Positions 16,022 to 25,154 of a stretch of DNA of 64,000 bases are shown here, piece by piece (the stretch's first letter is position 1; the number at the start of each line of letters is the position of its first letter). The stretch lies in NCBI RefSeq assembly GCF_036173125.1, contig NZ_CP108054.1, forward strand, positions 7,717,001-7,781,000. Direction: 5' to 3'. The notes under the pieces were generated by a model. The model was not told the DNA's origin. It did no database searches and saw only the letters and a list, made by a program, of their open reading frames with translations. This stretch comes from Streptomyces sp. NBC_00286. Lineage in GTDB: Bacteria > Actinomycetota > Actinomycetes > Streptomycetales > Streptomycetaceae. Both the position numbers and the translations under genes were made by a program.

Positions 16022-16501
16022 TCAGCTGTCCGGCTGTTCGATGAGCTGGGCGATGTAGAGGGCCTCGCCGAGTTTCTCCACCAGTTCCAGCTGGGTGTCC
16101 AGGTAGTCGATGTGATGCTCCTCGTCCTTGAGGATCGACTCGAAGATGTTGGCCGAGGTGATGTCGCCCTTGTTCCGCATCACCTCGATGCCGCGCCTGA
16201 GGCGGTCGATCGCCTCGACTTCGACCTGCCGGTCGGCCTTGAACATCTCGGTGACCGTCTGTCCGACGCGCACGTGGAAGAGTCGCTGGTAGTTCGGCAG
16301 GCCCTCCAGGAAGAGGATCCGGTCGGTGAGCACCTCTGCGTGCTTCATCTCGTCGAAGGACTCGGCCCGTGTGTATTTCGCGAGCTTTGTCCAGCCGAAG
16401 TTCTCCTGCATTTTCGCGTGCAGGAAGTACTGGTTGATCGCGGTGAGTTCGGCGGTCAACTGCTCGTTGAGGAATTCGAGGACCTCGGGGTCGCCCTGCA
16501 T
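16022..16501 (-). CDS. bfr: Bacterioferritin
   Basis: A 24-subunit iron storage cage protein of 159 residues. Conserved ferroxidase ligands are visible in LTAELTAINQYF (first Glu), FDEMKHAEVL (Glu, then Met that binds heme between subunits, then His), and ILKDEEHHIDYLDTQ (Glu and His). The heme-binding Met near residue 52 marks it as a bacterioferritin rather than a plain ferritin. ATG at 16501 follows GGAAGGAG. It converges with the Bfd-like gene, separated by 28 bp. I see no clear iron box in its own upstream region. Confidence 0.95.
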   Translation of the reverse strand: MQGDPEVLEFLNEQLTAELTAINQYFLHAKMQENFGWTKLAKYTRAESFDEMKHAEVLTDRILFLEGLPNYQRLFHVRVGQTVTEMFKADRQVEVEAIDRLRRGIEVMRNKGDITSANIFESILKDEEHHIDYLDTQLELVEKLGEALYIAQLIEQPDS

Positions 16502-16655
16502 TGCAGAGGCTCCTTCCACGCGGGTAACAGGCAGGATGCGCCGCATGATTCCACCGGCATCTGAGGCCGTCCAGTAAGTGCAGGCTTAGTAGCAGATGCC
16601 CGAATCGGGACAGGCCTGGTCATCTGCACCGACTCCGGTCTGTCAGGATGGAGGC

Positions 16656-17288
16656 ATGGGTCAGCCGGTGGAGCGAGAATCTGGAGATGCGGCGCAGTCG
16701 GAGCTTCCGCCGGGGCAGCGACTGCAGCGTGGCTGGCCGGTTACGCACTACGGGCCCGTCCCCAAGTTCCGGCCCGAACGCTGGGAGTTCAGGGTCTTCG
16801 GCGCCACCGCCGATGGCGAGAAGCACTGCTGGAACCACGAGGAATTCTCGGCCCTGCCGTATACCACCGTCGTGGCCGACCTGCACTGCGTGACGAAGTT
16901 CAGCATGCTCGGAGCCGAATGGGGCGGCGTCCCGGCCCGTACGCTCCTGGAAATCGCCCCGCCCGCAGCCACCGTCACGCATGTCATGGTCTGGGCGGAA
17001 TACGGCTTCAGCTCGAACCTCCGCCTCACCGACTTCGCCGCCGAGCGCACGATCTTCGCCACCCACAAGGACGGCGAACTCCTCACCGCGGAACACGGCT
17101 TCCCACTACGCCTGGTGGTACCCCACCTGTACGCCTGGAAGGGCCCCAAGTGGGTCCGCGGCATCGAATACATGACAGCCGACCGCCGCGGCTTCTGGGA
17201 AGAACGCGGCTACCACAACATCGGCGACCCCTGGCGCGAACAGCGCTACTCGTACCAGGAGGAGCCGGGGGACGGGCCTGAGCTCTGA
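16656..17288 (+). CDS. Sulfite oxidase-like molybdopterin-dependent oxidoreductase
   Basis: A 210-residue protein of the sulfite oxidase/YedY catalytic domain family. The molybdenum-ligating Cys is in VADLHCVTKFS (about residue 90), followed by motifs of the cofactor pocket (WGGVPARTLLE, VWAEYGFSSNL, HGFPLRLVVPHLYAWKGPKW). The N-terminal GWPVTHYGPVP is usual for these small single-domain versions. There is no twin-arginine signal, so it should act in the cytoplasm; the substrate is unknown. ATG at 16656 has GGATGGAGG very close upstream. Codons in the second half are enriched for A and C. Confidence 0.85.
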   Translation: MGQPVERESGDAAQSELPPGQRLQRGWPVTHYGPVPKFRPERWEFRVFGATADGEKHCWNHEEFSALPYTTVVADLHCVTKFSMLGAEWGGVPARTLLEIAPPAATVTHVMVWAEYGFSSNLRLTDFAAERTIFATHKDGELLTAEHGFPLRLVVPHLYAWKGPKWVRGIEYMTADRRGFWEERGYHNIGDPWREQRYSYQEEPGDGPEL

Positions 17289-17370
17289 GCTCCCGCAGGC
17301 GAGTGCTGTCGTTCTGGCCGCGGCGGTAGGCTCATGGCCGGTACCACGACAACTGTGCAGGGAGCCCTCC

Positions 17371-17646
17371 ATGGCCGTGTTCAACGTGATCTTCTCGGAG
17401 GCTGCGGCGCGGGTCCGTGACAGCCTGCCGGAGGACCGCCTTGAGGTACTCCAGCGCGGTCTGGCCATAGTGGCCAAGGATCCGCGAACCAAGATCTCCG
17501 CGGCCATCTCGGGGGACGAGAACACCCGGTCGCTCGCGCTGACTCACTCCATGGCGATCGAGTACGTCATCAGTGACGGTCTGCTGATCGTGCTAGTGGT
17601 CCACCTCGTCGACACGTCACACGTGCTCTTCGAGACGGAGGACTGA
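17371..17646 (+). CDS. Small conserved hypothetical protein (91 residues)
   Basis: I do not recognise a defined family. The protein begins MAVFNVIFSEAAARVRDSL and contains GLAIVAKDPRTKIS, then a hydrophobic stretch SDGLLIVLVVHLVDTSHVLFE. The alternation of a short helix pair and beta strands resembles the RelE/ParE fold in outline, but no antitoxin gene adjoins it and catalytic residues cannot be assigned. ATG at 17371 follows GGGAG. It converges on endonuclease IV, 15 bp apart. Confidence 0.7.
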   Translation: MAVFNVIFSEAAARVRDSLPEDRLEVLQRGLAIVAKDPRTKISAAISGDENTRSLALTHSMAIEYVISDGLLIVLVVHLVDTSHVLFETED

Positions 17647-17661
17647 CCCGGCGCGTAGCCC

Positions 17662-18531
17662 TCAGCCGTCCCGGAGTTTTTTGAGCCGCTCCACGTCCGC
17701 CGCGTGGCCTTCCTTGCCGCCGGGCGTCTCGATGATCAGGGGTACGTCGGCGGTGGCGGGGTGGGTCATCAGGGCGCGGAAGGGGTCCTCGCCGATGTGG
17801 CCGGCGCCGATATTCGCGTGGCGGTCCTTGTGGGCGCCGACCACGGCCTGGGAGTCGTTGGCGTGGATCAGTTTCAGGCGGCCCTCGCCGATTGTGTCGA
17901 CCAGTAGGTCGAGGGTCTGGTGTGTGCCGGTGGGGCCGGTGAGGTCGTGGCCTGCGGCGAAGATGTGGCAGGTGTCCAGGCAGACGCCGAGCTTCGGGTG
18001 GGCGTCGAGTGCTTCGAAGTACGGGCCGAAGTCCCAGGTCCGGGAGCAGAGGGACGCGCCCTGGCCAGCGGTCGACTCGATGAGCAGGTCGGGGTCGTCG
18101 TCGTGGGTCAGCTCGTCGAGGAGCGGCAGCAGATGCTCTCGTACCTGCTGCAGCGCGACCGCCCGCGTCCGGCCGCCGGTCGCCGAACCGGTGTGGACGA
18201 CGACTCCCCGCGCCCCGATCGCGCGCCCGCGCCGCAGTGAGTGCCGCAGCGACTCCACGGACCGCTCCAGGGTCGCTTCGGTGTGCGAGCCGAGGTTGAT
18301 CAGATAGGGCGCGTGGACGTACGCGGGGATCGACCCCGCCGCACAGGCCGCACGGAACTCCTCGTCCTGCCGCGGATTCCCCGGCGGAGTCGCCCAGCCG
18401 CGCGGGTTGGCGACGAAGACCTGGACGGTCTCGGCGCCCAGATCACGCGCGTACGACAGGCCTACGGAGGCGAGACCGCCGGCCACGGGGACATGGCTGC
18501 CGACGGGGTTGCGGGACTGCGGAGTGCTCAC
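17662..18531 (-). CDS. nfo: Endonuclease IV (deoxyribonuclease IV)
   Basis: Repairs DNA by cutting 5' to abasic sites, using a trinuclear zinc centre. The 289-residue TIM-barrel protein shows the AP endonuclease family 2 motifs: VGSHVPVAGGL, VQVFVANPRGW, VHAPYLINLGS, GVVVHTGSATGG, LLIESTAGQG, GVCLDTCHIFAAGHDL, IHANDSQAVVGAHKDRHANIG and PLIIETPGG, which supply the His, Glu and Asp zinc ligands. GTG at 18531 gives the expected length (E. coli 285 residues); an upstream frame to 18561 lacks an RBS. Confidence 0.92.
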   Translation of the reverse strand: MSTPQSRNPVGSHVPVAGGLASVGLSYARDLGAETVQVFVANPRGWATPPGNPRQDEEFRAACAAGSIPAYVHAPYLINLGSHTEATLERSVESLRHSLRRGRAIGARGVVVHTGSATGGRTRAVALQQVREHLLPLLDELTHDDDPDLLIESTAGQGASLCSRTWDFGPYFEALDAHPKLGVCLDTCHIFAAGHDLTGPTGTHQTLDLLVDTIGEGRLKLIHANDSQAVVGAHKDRHANIGAGHIGEDPFRALMTHPATADVPLIIETPGGKEGHAADVERLKKLRDG

Positions 18532-18599
18532 CCGTTCAGGGTGCCATGGGGTCCCGCGCACCCCGTCGGCGGATGCCGATCAGCCCTGGCCGACCCCCG

Positions 18600-20540
18600 T
18601 CACTCGATCTCGATGGTGATCTCTGAGCCCTCCGGTGCCGTCTCGCCACCGGTCACCGACTGGCCCTTGACCGTGTCCCCACCGAAGAGCCCGAGGAAGC
18701 CCCCGTCCTCCTTGACCTTGAAGCCGGCGCCCTCCAGCTCCCGCCTGGCGTCGTCGACCTTGTCGCCCACCACGTCCGGGACCTCGATCTGCTTGGGGCC
18801 CTTGGAGATCGTCAGCGTGACGGTGTCGCCCTCGCCCAACTGCCGTTCCGGGGACGGCGACTGCCGGGCGACCAGGCCCGCCTCGAACTCGGAGTTGATC
18901 TGCTGGGGGGCGATCTCGACCTTCAGGCCCGCGTCCTCGAGCTCCTGCCGCGCGTCGGCGAGCTCGTCGCCCGTGACATCCGGCACATCCACCGGGCTGC
19001 CCTTGCTGACGGTGAGCGCGATGGCGGAGCCCGCGCGGCGCGTGGTGCCCGCACCCGGCTCCGTACTGATCACAAAGCCGAAGGTGACCTCGTCGCTGAA
19101 GGCCGTGGTGATCATGCCCGCCTTCAGACCCTGCTCCTTCAGTCGCTCCCTGGCCTTGTCCAGCGCGTAGCCCTCCACGTCCGGCACCCGTACGTTCTTC
19201 GGGCCCCTGGAGATCGTCAGCGACACCGGGTCGTTGTCACGGATCCGGGCGCCCGCCTTGGGGTCGCTGCTGATGACCGTGCCGCGCTCGACGGTGTCGC
19301 TGTACTCACGCTCAACCGGCCCCACATCGAGCCCGGCGCTTGCGAGCCGGTCCTTGGCCTTCGCCTCCGTCATCGCGAGCAGCGGCGGGACCTTCGTGAA
19401 CTGGCCGGAGTTGATGTACCAGACACCCGCACCGAGCCCGAGAACCAGCAGCACGGCCCCGACGATCGCGAACACACCGCGCCGCGGGAACGGGGCACGG
19501 GCACGGCGACGCGAGGGGACGTCGGGAGGCGGGGCCTGAAGGACGCTCGTGTGCTGGACCCCGCGATCGCCGCCGTCCTCGTTCACCGGAAGCGGCCGTG
19601 GCATGGACAGCGCACGCGGGATCACGCTCGTACGGTCCTCGCCGATGTCGTGGTCCTCGGTGAGCGCCTGCGGAGGCACCGCGTCCAGCTGCTCGGCGGT
19701 CAGCCTGCCGCGCGCGTCGCGGACCTGAGCGAGCAGGGCCACGGCGTCGTGCGGACGTACGTCTGCGCGGCGGGCGGTCGCCGACGCGACCAGTTCGTCG
19801 AGCTCGTAGGCCAGGCCCGGCACTTCCGCCGACGGCGGCGGTACGTCCTCGTGGAGGTGCTTGTAGAGCACCGCGGCGGGCGAGTCCGCGAGGTGCGGCC
19901 GGTCGCCGGTCAGCATTTCGTAGAGGACGATTCCGCAGGCGTACACGTCGACGCGTGGATCGGCCGTGCCGTGTTCTATCTGCTCCGGGGCCAGATACGA
20001 CACTGTGCCGAGCACGGACCCCGTCGTGTTGGTGACCGTGTCAACGGCTCGTACGAGACCGAAATCGGCCACCTTGACCCGGCCGTCGTCCCCTATCAGG
20101 ACGTTCTCCGGCTTCATGTCACGGTGCACGAACCCGGCGCGGTGCGCCCCGCCGAGCGCGGCGAGCACCGGCTCCAGGATGTCGAGCGCCGCCCGCGGCT
20201 GCAGGGCCCCGCGCTCGTGCAGTACGTCCCTCAGCGTGCACCCGGCGACATACTCCATGGCCAGGTAGACGTACGGCCCGTCGGTCCCCTGGTCGAAAAC
20301 CTGCACCACATTGGGGTGCGCGAGTCTGGCCACCGACTTGGCCTCGCGGATGAACCGCTCCACGAACGTGGCGTCCGCGGCCAGCCCGGGATGCATCACC
20401 TTGAGCGCGAGCACGCGGTCCAGGCGGGTGTCCACGGCCCGATAGACCGTGGCCATCCCACCGACCGCGATGCGCGCGTCGATGCGGTACCGGCCGTCGA
20501 GCACCTGACCGACCAACGGGTCCTGAAGGGTCGTATCCAC
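18600..20540 (-). CDS. Ser/Thr protein kinase with four PASTA domains
   Basis: A eukaryotic-type membrane kinase of 646 residues. The cytoplasmic kinase domain (about 15-285) has the glycine loop GGMATVY, catalytic Lys48, HRDMKPEN (139-146), DFG (159-161) and GTVSYLAPEQ. A Pro-rich juxtamembrane region leads to one membrane span (355-376) and four extracellular PASTA repeats (about 384-646), which in related kinases bind peptidoglycan fragments or lipid II. The N-terminus DPLVGQVLDGRYRIDARIA resembles mycobacterial PknL, which also neighbours an Rv2175c protein and DAHP synthase, but PknL lacks PASTA. GTG at 20540 is chosen because a promoter motif ends 7 nt upstream. It may correspond to PkaF of Streptomyces coelicolor. 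Confidence 0.93.
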   Translation of the reverse strand: MDTTLQDPLVGQVLDGRYRIDARIAVGGMATVYRAVDTRLDRVLALKVMHPGLAADATFVERFIREAKSVARLAHPNVVQVFDQGTDGPYVYLAMEYVAGCTLRDVLHERGALQPRAALDILEPVLAALGGAHRAGFVHRDMKPENVLIGDDGRVKVADFGLVRAVDTVTNTTGSVLGTVSYLAPEQIEHGTADPRVDVYACGIVLYEMLTGDRPHLADSPAAVLYKHLHEDVPPPSAEVPGLAYELDELVASATARRADVRPHDAVALLAQVRDARGRLTAEQLDAVPPQALTEDHDIGEDRTSVIPRALSMPRPLPVNEDGGDRGVQHTSVLQAPPPDVPSRRRARAPFPRRGVFAIVGAVLLVLGLGAGVWYINSGQFTKVPPLLAMTEAKAKDRLASAGLDVGPVEREYSDTVERGTVISSDPKAGARIRDNDPVSLTISRGPKNVRVPDVEGYALDKARERLKEQGLKAGMITTAFSDEVTFGFVISTEPGAGTTRRAGSAIALTVSKGSPVDVPDVTGDELADARQELEDAGLKVEIAPQQINSEFEAGLVARQSPSPERQLGEGDTVTLTISKGPKQIEVPDVVGDKVDDARRELEGAGFKVKEDGGFLGLFGGDTVKGQSVTGGETAPEGSEITIEIE

Positions 20541-20547
20541 GCAGGTG

Positions 20548-20570
20548 AGTGTACGAGCCGACACTGTCAA
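20548..20570 (-). promoter_or_regulatory. Bipartite promoter motif 7 nt before the PASTA kinase start
   Basis: Minus strand: TTGACAGTG, 8 nt, TACACT, then 7 nt and GTG. Transcription would begin at or next to the start codon, giving a leaderless mRNA. Same spacing as six other sites in the window. Confidence 0.6.
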
Positions 20571-20971
20571 CGCCGCGTGATCGGTGAAGATTCGGGTCCG
20601 GACTGCAGCCGAGCTGTGACGAGATCGCAGGTCACACCGGTACCACAGGGCACACCGGGATCAACAGCGCGAGGGGGAGCGCCGCCTCGAGGGCTGGTGG
20701 CTGGATCACGCCCGTAAGGCACGGGGCTGTGTCGATATGCGGCTCCGCAGCGTGGACGCGACAGCGCCCCAAAGGGGCGCGGGGAACTGCGCGACAAGCC
20801 ACGGCGGGCCCGCAGTCGCCCACGAACTCAACCCCCCCGCCCGGTAGGCGCCCCACCCTCCACCCCGCGCCCGGCATGCCCGCCCCCACCCGCCGGAGGC
20901 AGCGGCGGGGCCTGGGGCGCAGCCCACAGTTTCGGGAAGGGGCGGGCTTGGGGAAAGAAACCCCCGCCCGC
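20571..20971. repeat. Modular intergenic repeat, copy C (modules 1, 2 and 3)
   Basis: The gene-free stretch between the kinase start and the end of thiG contains all three repeat modules in order: module 1 (about 20715-20763, ACGGGGCTGTGTCGAT, GCGGCTCCGC), module 2 (about 20773-20823, AGGGGCGCGGGGAACTGCGC) and module 3 (20910-20960, CCTGGGGCGCAGCCCACAG, GGGAAGGGGCGGGC). Bases 20571-20714 between the promoter and module 1 show nothing I recognise. Confidence 0.8.
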
Positions 20972-21769
<798 letters not shown>

Positions 21770-21970
21770 TCAGCCTCCTTGGACGGCGGTGAGGACTTCG
21801 ATGCGGTCTCCCTCGGAGAGGCGTGTGTCCGGCCACTGCGCGCGCGGGACGACGGTTTCGTTGAGCGCGGCGGCGACTCCGGAGGGCGCCTTGGTGAGGG
21901 TGGCGACCAGTGCGTCGAGGGCGGTGCCGGCGGCGATCTCCTGCCGCTCACCGTTGACGAACACGTTCAT
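21770..21970 (-). CDS. thiS: Sulfur carrier protein ThiS
   Basis: A 66-residue ubiquitin-like protein whose C-terminal Gly-Gly (ending AVQGG) is adenylated and converted to a thiocarboxylate that donates sulfur to the thiazole ring. The sequence MNVFVNGERQEIAAGTALD and RLSEGDRIEVL is typical. ATG at 21970 gives the standard length; an in-frame ATG at 22000 overlaps the thiO stop as ATGA and would add 10 residues. The overlap implies translational coupling with thiO either way. Confidence 0.93.
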   Translation of the reverse strand: MNVFVNGERQEIAAGTALDALVATLTKAPSGVAAALNETVVPRAQWPDTRLSEGDRIEVLTAVQGG

Positions 21971-21996
21971 GACGATGACGTTCCTGACGAAGGCGT

Positions 21997-23202
21997 TCAT
22001 ACGGGCTGCTCCGTGCGGGCCGTACTGAAGCGCTTGGGCGTGAACGCCCGGGCCTCTTCCGGGAGTTCACCGGTGGTCAGCAGGTGCGCCATGGCGTCGC
22101 CCGTGACGGGGGTGAGCAGAACGCCGTTGCGGTAGTGACCGGTGGCCAGGAGCAGGCCGTCCAGCTCCGTCGGGCCGAGCAGGGGCGCGTTGTCGGGGGA
22201 ACCGGGGCGCAGTCCCGCGCGGGTCTCGTTGAGCGGGAGTTCGGTGATGCCGGGCACCAACTCATGGGCGTCGCGCAGCAGTTCGTACACGCCGCCCGCG
22301 GTCACCGTGGTGTCCCAGCCCAGTTCCTCACTCGTCGCGCCGACGACCAGCTCACCGCTCTCACGCGGCACCAGGTACACATGGCTGCCCCGGACGACGG
22401 CCCGCACGGTGCGGCTCAGGAAGGGCGCGTACCGCTTCGGCACGGTCAGCCGCAGCACCTGGCCCTTCACCGGCCGTACGGGCGGCAGCACGGCGTCGGG
22501 AACGCCCGCGAGCCGCCCGCTGAGGCTGCCCCCGGCGAGGACGACCTGGCCCGCGGCCAACTCGGTCCCGTCGGTGGTGACGACCCCGGTGGCCCGGTCA
22601 CCTGCGACCCGGAGCCGTTCCGCCCAGACCCGGTGGAAGACCACTCCGGCCCGCTCGCACGCCGCGACCAGCGCCTTGGCGAGCCGCCGTGGATCGATCT
22701 GGTGGTCGCCGTCGACCCTGAGCCCTCCGCGCACGCCCGGCGCGAGCATCGGCTCCAGGCGCCGACACTCGCGCCCGCTCAGCCACTCGGAATCAAGGCC
22801 CGACTGGACTTGCAGCGCGTGCAGTTCGCGCAGATGGGCGCGGTCGTCGGCGTCCAGCGCGACGGCGAGCGCACCGCACTGGCGATAGCCGAGGTCCAGG
22901 CCCGTTGCCTCGGTGAGCTCGGCGGCGAACTCCGGATAGCGCCGGGCGGACGCCAGATTGAGGCCGAGCAGGGTCTGCTCGCCGTAGTGGAGCTCGGTGA
23001 CGGCGGCCAGCATTCCGGCGGCCACCTGTGCCGCTCCGCCGCCGGGTTCGGGGTCTACGAGTGCGGTGGTGAAGCCGCGCTGCGCGGCCCGCCAGGCGGT
23101 CACCAGGCCGATGATTCCGCCCCCGACGACCAGGACGTCAGATGTGGCAGATGTGTCGGATGTGCTCGACGACGCGTGCGGTGCGAACGATGTACGCGAC
23201 AT
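21997..23202 (-). CDS. thiO: Glycine oxidase ThiO
   Basis: FAD enzyme that oxidises glycine to the imine (dehydroglycine) used by ThiG. The 401-residue protein has an N-terminal dinucleotide fold after a Ser/Thr-rich leader (DVLVVGGGIIGLVTAWRAAQ, about residues 22-41), the DAO-family segments GLDLGYRQCGALAV, VLAGGSLSGRLAGVP, VRPVKGQVLRL, and the C-terminal ETRAGLRPGSPDNAPLLGP with ATGHYRNGVLL. It is the first gene of thiOSG and its translation start lies just downstream of a TPP riboswitch whose 3' end overlaps the ribosome binding site. Confidence 0.94.
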   Translation of the reverse strand: MSRTSFAPHASSSTSDTSATSDVLVVGGGIIGLVTAWRAAQRGFTTALVDPEPGGGAAQVAAGMLAAVTELHYGEQTLLGLNLASARRYPEFAAELTEATGLDLGYRQCGALAVALDADDRAHLRELHALQVQSGLDSEWLSGRECRRLEPMLAPGVRGGLRVDGDHQIDPRRLAKALVAACERAGVVFHRVWAERLRVAGDRATGVVTTDGTELAAGQVVLAGGSLSGRLAGVPDAVLPPVRPVKGQVLRLTVPKRYAPFLSRTVRAVVRGSHVYLVPRESGELVVGATSEELGWDTTVTAGGVYELLRDAHELVPGITELPLNETRAGLRPGSPDNAPLLGPTELDGLLLATGHYRNGVLLTPVTGDAMAHLLTTGELPEEARAFTPKRFSTARTEQPV

Positions 23203-23211
23203 GGGCGTCCA

Positions 23212-23310
23212 GCCCCTCCCTTCGCCGGCATGACCCGGATCAGGTTCGTACGGTCGGAGGCCGTCCCAGCCTCCCTCTCAGCCCGGTGCGTCCGGACTCC
23301 CGCGAGTGCT
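23212..23310 (-). promoter_or_regulatory. TPP riboswitch (THI box) of thiOSG
   Basis: On the minus strand the conserved THI-box elements appear in order: GGACGCACCGGGCTGAGAGG (the CTGAGA core), an extra stem GGAGGC/GCCTCC, then GAACCTGATCCGGGTCATGC and CCGGCGAAGGGAGG. The last part overlaps the thiO Shine-Dalgarno region (GGGAGGGG, about 10 nt before the ATG), so thiamine pyrophosphate binding probably blocks translation. Confidence 0.95.
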
Positions 23311-23365
23311 CTACGTTGGCCACCCTAACTCTTCGTGTCATAGCTCAGTAAGGGAGCCGTACCTC

Positions 23366-23713
23366 ATGGCAGGTTCGCTCGACGGTCTCGTTCTCGCCCC
23401 GGTCGCGGACCAAGCTCCAGGTCAGGTCGGTACGCGCACCCGCTTCACGTACCACGAGAAGGACGGCGAGATCTGGGCCGAGTACGAGGGCGGCGACGTC
23501 GTACGAGGCCACCTCGTGGGTACGCGTGAAGGTGACCGCCTCGACTTCCGGTACGTGCAGCTGAAGCGGGACGGCAGCACCTCCTCGGGGCACTGTGTGT
23601 CCCAGGTGGTCGAGCTCGCCGACGGGCGCGTACGCCTGGAGGAGACCTGGGAGTGGGAGTCGCAGGAAGGCAGCGGGACGAGCGTGGTGGAGCAGCTCGC
23701 CGACGACCGCTGA
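23366..23713 (+). CDS. Conserved hypothetical protein, small beta-barrel type
   Basis: A 115-residue protein made mostly of predicted beta strands: TRTRFTYHEKDGEIWAEYEG, VVRGHLVGTREGDRLDFRYV, GHCVSQVVELADGRVRLEET and WEWESQEGSGTSVVEQL. The pattern resembles small lipocalin- or FABP-like folds that bind hydrophobic ligands. Streptomyces homologues are sometimes labelled N-acetylglutamate synthase, for which I see no support. ATG at 23366 has GGGAG about 10 nt upstream. It diverges from thiOSG. Confidence 0.75.
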   Translation: MAGSLDGLVLAPVADQAPGQVGTRTRFTYHEKDGEIWAEYEGGDVVRGHLVGTREGDRLDFRYVQLKRDGSTSSGHCVSQVVELADGRVRLEETWEWESQEGSGTSVVEQLADDR

Positions 23714-23765
23714 CGGCTGCGCGGGACGGCATGACGGCTGTGCAGGACGTCACTGATCGCTCCCG

Positions 23766-23795
23766 CTGACTGACGGAACGTCAGTTGACTATGGT
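23766..23795 (+). promoter_or_regulatory. Leaderless promoter with a perfect palindromic operator (23769-23785)
   Basis: CTGACT (23766-23771), an 18-nt spacer, and TATGGT (23790-23795) lie 6 nt before the GTG of the flavoprotein gene. Between the hexamers is a perfect inverted repeat, ACTGACG-GAA-CGTCAGT. This size and position fit an operator for a TetR-family repressor that blocks RNA polymerase. Confidence 0.6.
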
Positions 23796-23801
23796 GATCG
23801 G

Positions 23802-25040
23802 GTGAACGAGCAGACGCGGGAACGGAGCCGGACGGCGCGACGACGTGTCGTGATCGCCGGCGCGGGCATGGCCGGCGTGCAGACCGCGGTCGCCCTGCGG
23901 GAACAGGGTTTCACCGGCACCGTGACGCTGATCGGCGCGGAGCCGCACCAGCCGTACGACCGCCCACCGCTCTCCAAGGCCATCCTGCTCGGCACGGCCG
24001 AGGGCTCCGCCTTCGACGTCGACTTCGAGGCCCTGGGTATCGAGCTGCGCCTGGGGCTCGAGGTAACCGGTGTGCGCCCCCTCGAGCACGGACTCGACAC
24101 GGCCGCGGGCCCCGTTCCGTACGACGTCCTGGTCATCGCGACGGGCGCGGAACCCATGCGGCTGCCGGGCGCGGAGGGCGTACCCGGAGTGCATCTGTTG
24201 CGCACCCTGGACGATGCCGAGCGGCTGCGGCCCGTGCTCGCCCGGCAGCACGACATCGTGGTCGTCGGCGCGGGCTGGATCGGCGCAGAGTTCGCCACGG
24301 CGGCGCGCGAGGCCGGATGCGCGGTGACCGTCGTCGAGGCCGCCGACCGGCCACTGGCCGGCGCGCTGCCCGCCGAGGTGGCCGCCCCGATGGCCGCCTG
24401 GTACGCGGACAGCGGCGCCTCGCTGCGTACCCACGCGCGCGTGGAGCACGTCGAACCCGGCGCGGTCGTACTGGACGACGGTTCACGGCTGCCGGCGGGC
24501 GCCGTCGTCGTGGGTATCGGGGCGCGGCCCGCCACCGCCTGGCTGACCGGGTCCGGGATCGAACTCGGCGCCCATCGTGAGGTGGTCGCGGACGACCATC
24601 TGCGCACCTCCGCCCCGGATGTGTACGCGGTCGGCGACTGCGCCTCCTTCCCCTCCCGCAGGTACGGCGAGCGTCTCCTGGTGCACCACTGGGACAACGC
24701 CCTCCAGGGGCCCCGTACGGTCGCGGCGAACATCATCGGCGAGACGCCCGCCGCCTACGACCCCGTGCCGTACTTCTGGTCCGAGCAGTTCGGCCGCTTC
24801 GTCCAGTACGCGGGCCACCACGCGCGCGCGGACGCCACGATCTGGCGCGGCGACCCGACGGGCCCGGCCTGGTCGGTGTGCTGGCTCCGGGAGAACCGGC
24901 TGGTCGCCGTGCTCGCGGTGGGACGGCCCCGGGACCTGGCGCAGGGACGCAAGCTGATCGAGGCCGGAGTCCTGATGAATCCTGAGCTGCTGTCGGACCC
25001 GTCCCGGCCGCTGAAATCGGCGAAATCGGCGACCGCGTAG
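23802..25040 (+). CDS. NAD(P)H:ferredoxin/rubredoxin reductase-like flavoprotein
   Basis: A 412-residue pyridine nucleotide-disulfide oxidoreductase of the ferredoxin reductase group that passes electrons from NAD(P)H via FAD to a small iron-sulfur protein. It has an FAD site VVIAGAGMAGVQTAVAL (about 16-32), PYDRPPLSK, ATGAEP, a second nucleotide site IVVVGAGWIGAEFATAA (about 149-165), TSAPDVYAVGDCA and a C-terminal reductase domain (WSEQFGRFVQYAG). No ferredoxin or P450 gene adjoins it, so its partner is unknown. GTG at 23802 lies 6 nt after a -10-like TATGGT, suggesting a leaderless mRNA controlled at the palindrome upstream. Confidence 0.88.
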   Translation: MNEQTRERSRTARRRVVIAGAGMAGVQTAVALREQGFTGTVTLIGAEPHQPYDRPPLSKAILLGTAEGSAFDVDFEALGIELRLGLEVTGVRPLEHGLDTAAGPVPYDVLVIATGAEPMRLPGAEGVPGVHLLRTLDDAERLRPVLARQHDIVVVGAGWIGAEFATAAREAGCAVTVVEAADRPLAGALPAEVAAPMAAWYADSGASLRTHARVEHVEPGAVVLDDGSRLPAGAVVVGIGARPATAWLTGSGIELGAHREVVADDHLRTSAPDVYAVGDCASFPSRRYGERLLVHHWDNALQGPRTVAANIIGETPAAYDPVPYFWSEQFGRFVQYAGHHARADATIWRGDPTGPAWSVCWLRENRLVAVLAVGRPRDLAQGRKLIEAGVLMNPELLSDPSRPLKSAKSATA

Positions 25041-25124
25041 ACCGCCCGAGTCCGGCCAACGCACCGGGCGGCGCACGCTGTGGGGTCCAGCGAACGGCCC
25101 AGGCTGGGCGGCCACGACTTCCGA

Positions 25125-25147
25125 CTGTCAGTCCGGGATGGCACGCT
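25125..25147 (+). promoter_or_regulatory. Bipartite promoter motif 7 nt before the Rv2175c-like gene
   Basis: CTGTCAGTC, 8 nt, CACGCT, then 7 nt and the GTG start. Identical CTGTCAGTC occurs with the same spacing before the RluD-family gene at 63804. Confidence 0.5.
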
Positions 25148-25154
25148 TAATCCC

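Noticed and set aside
17371..17646. Calling the 91-residue protein a RelE/ParE toxin
   Set aside because: Only a loose resemblance in fold pattern, no catalytic residues identified and no antitoxin gene beside it.
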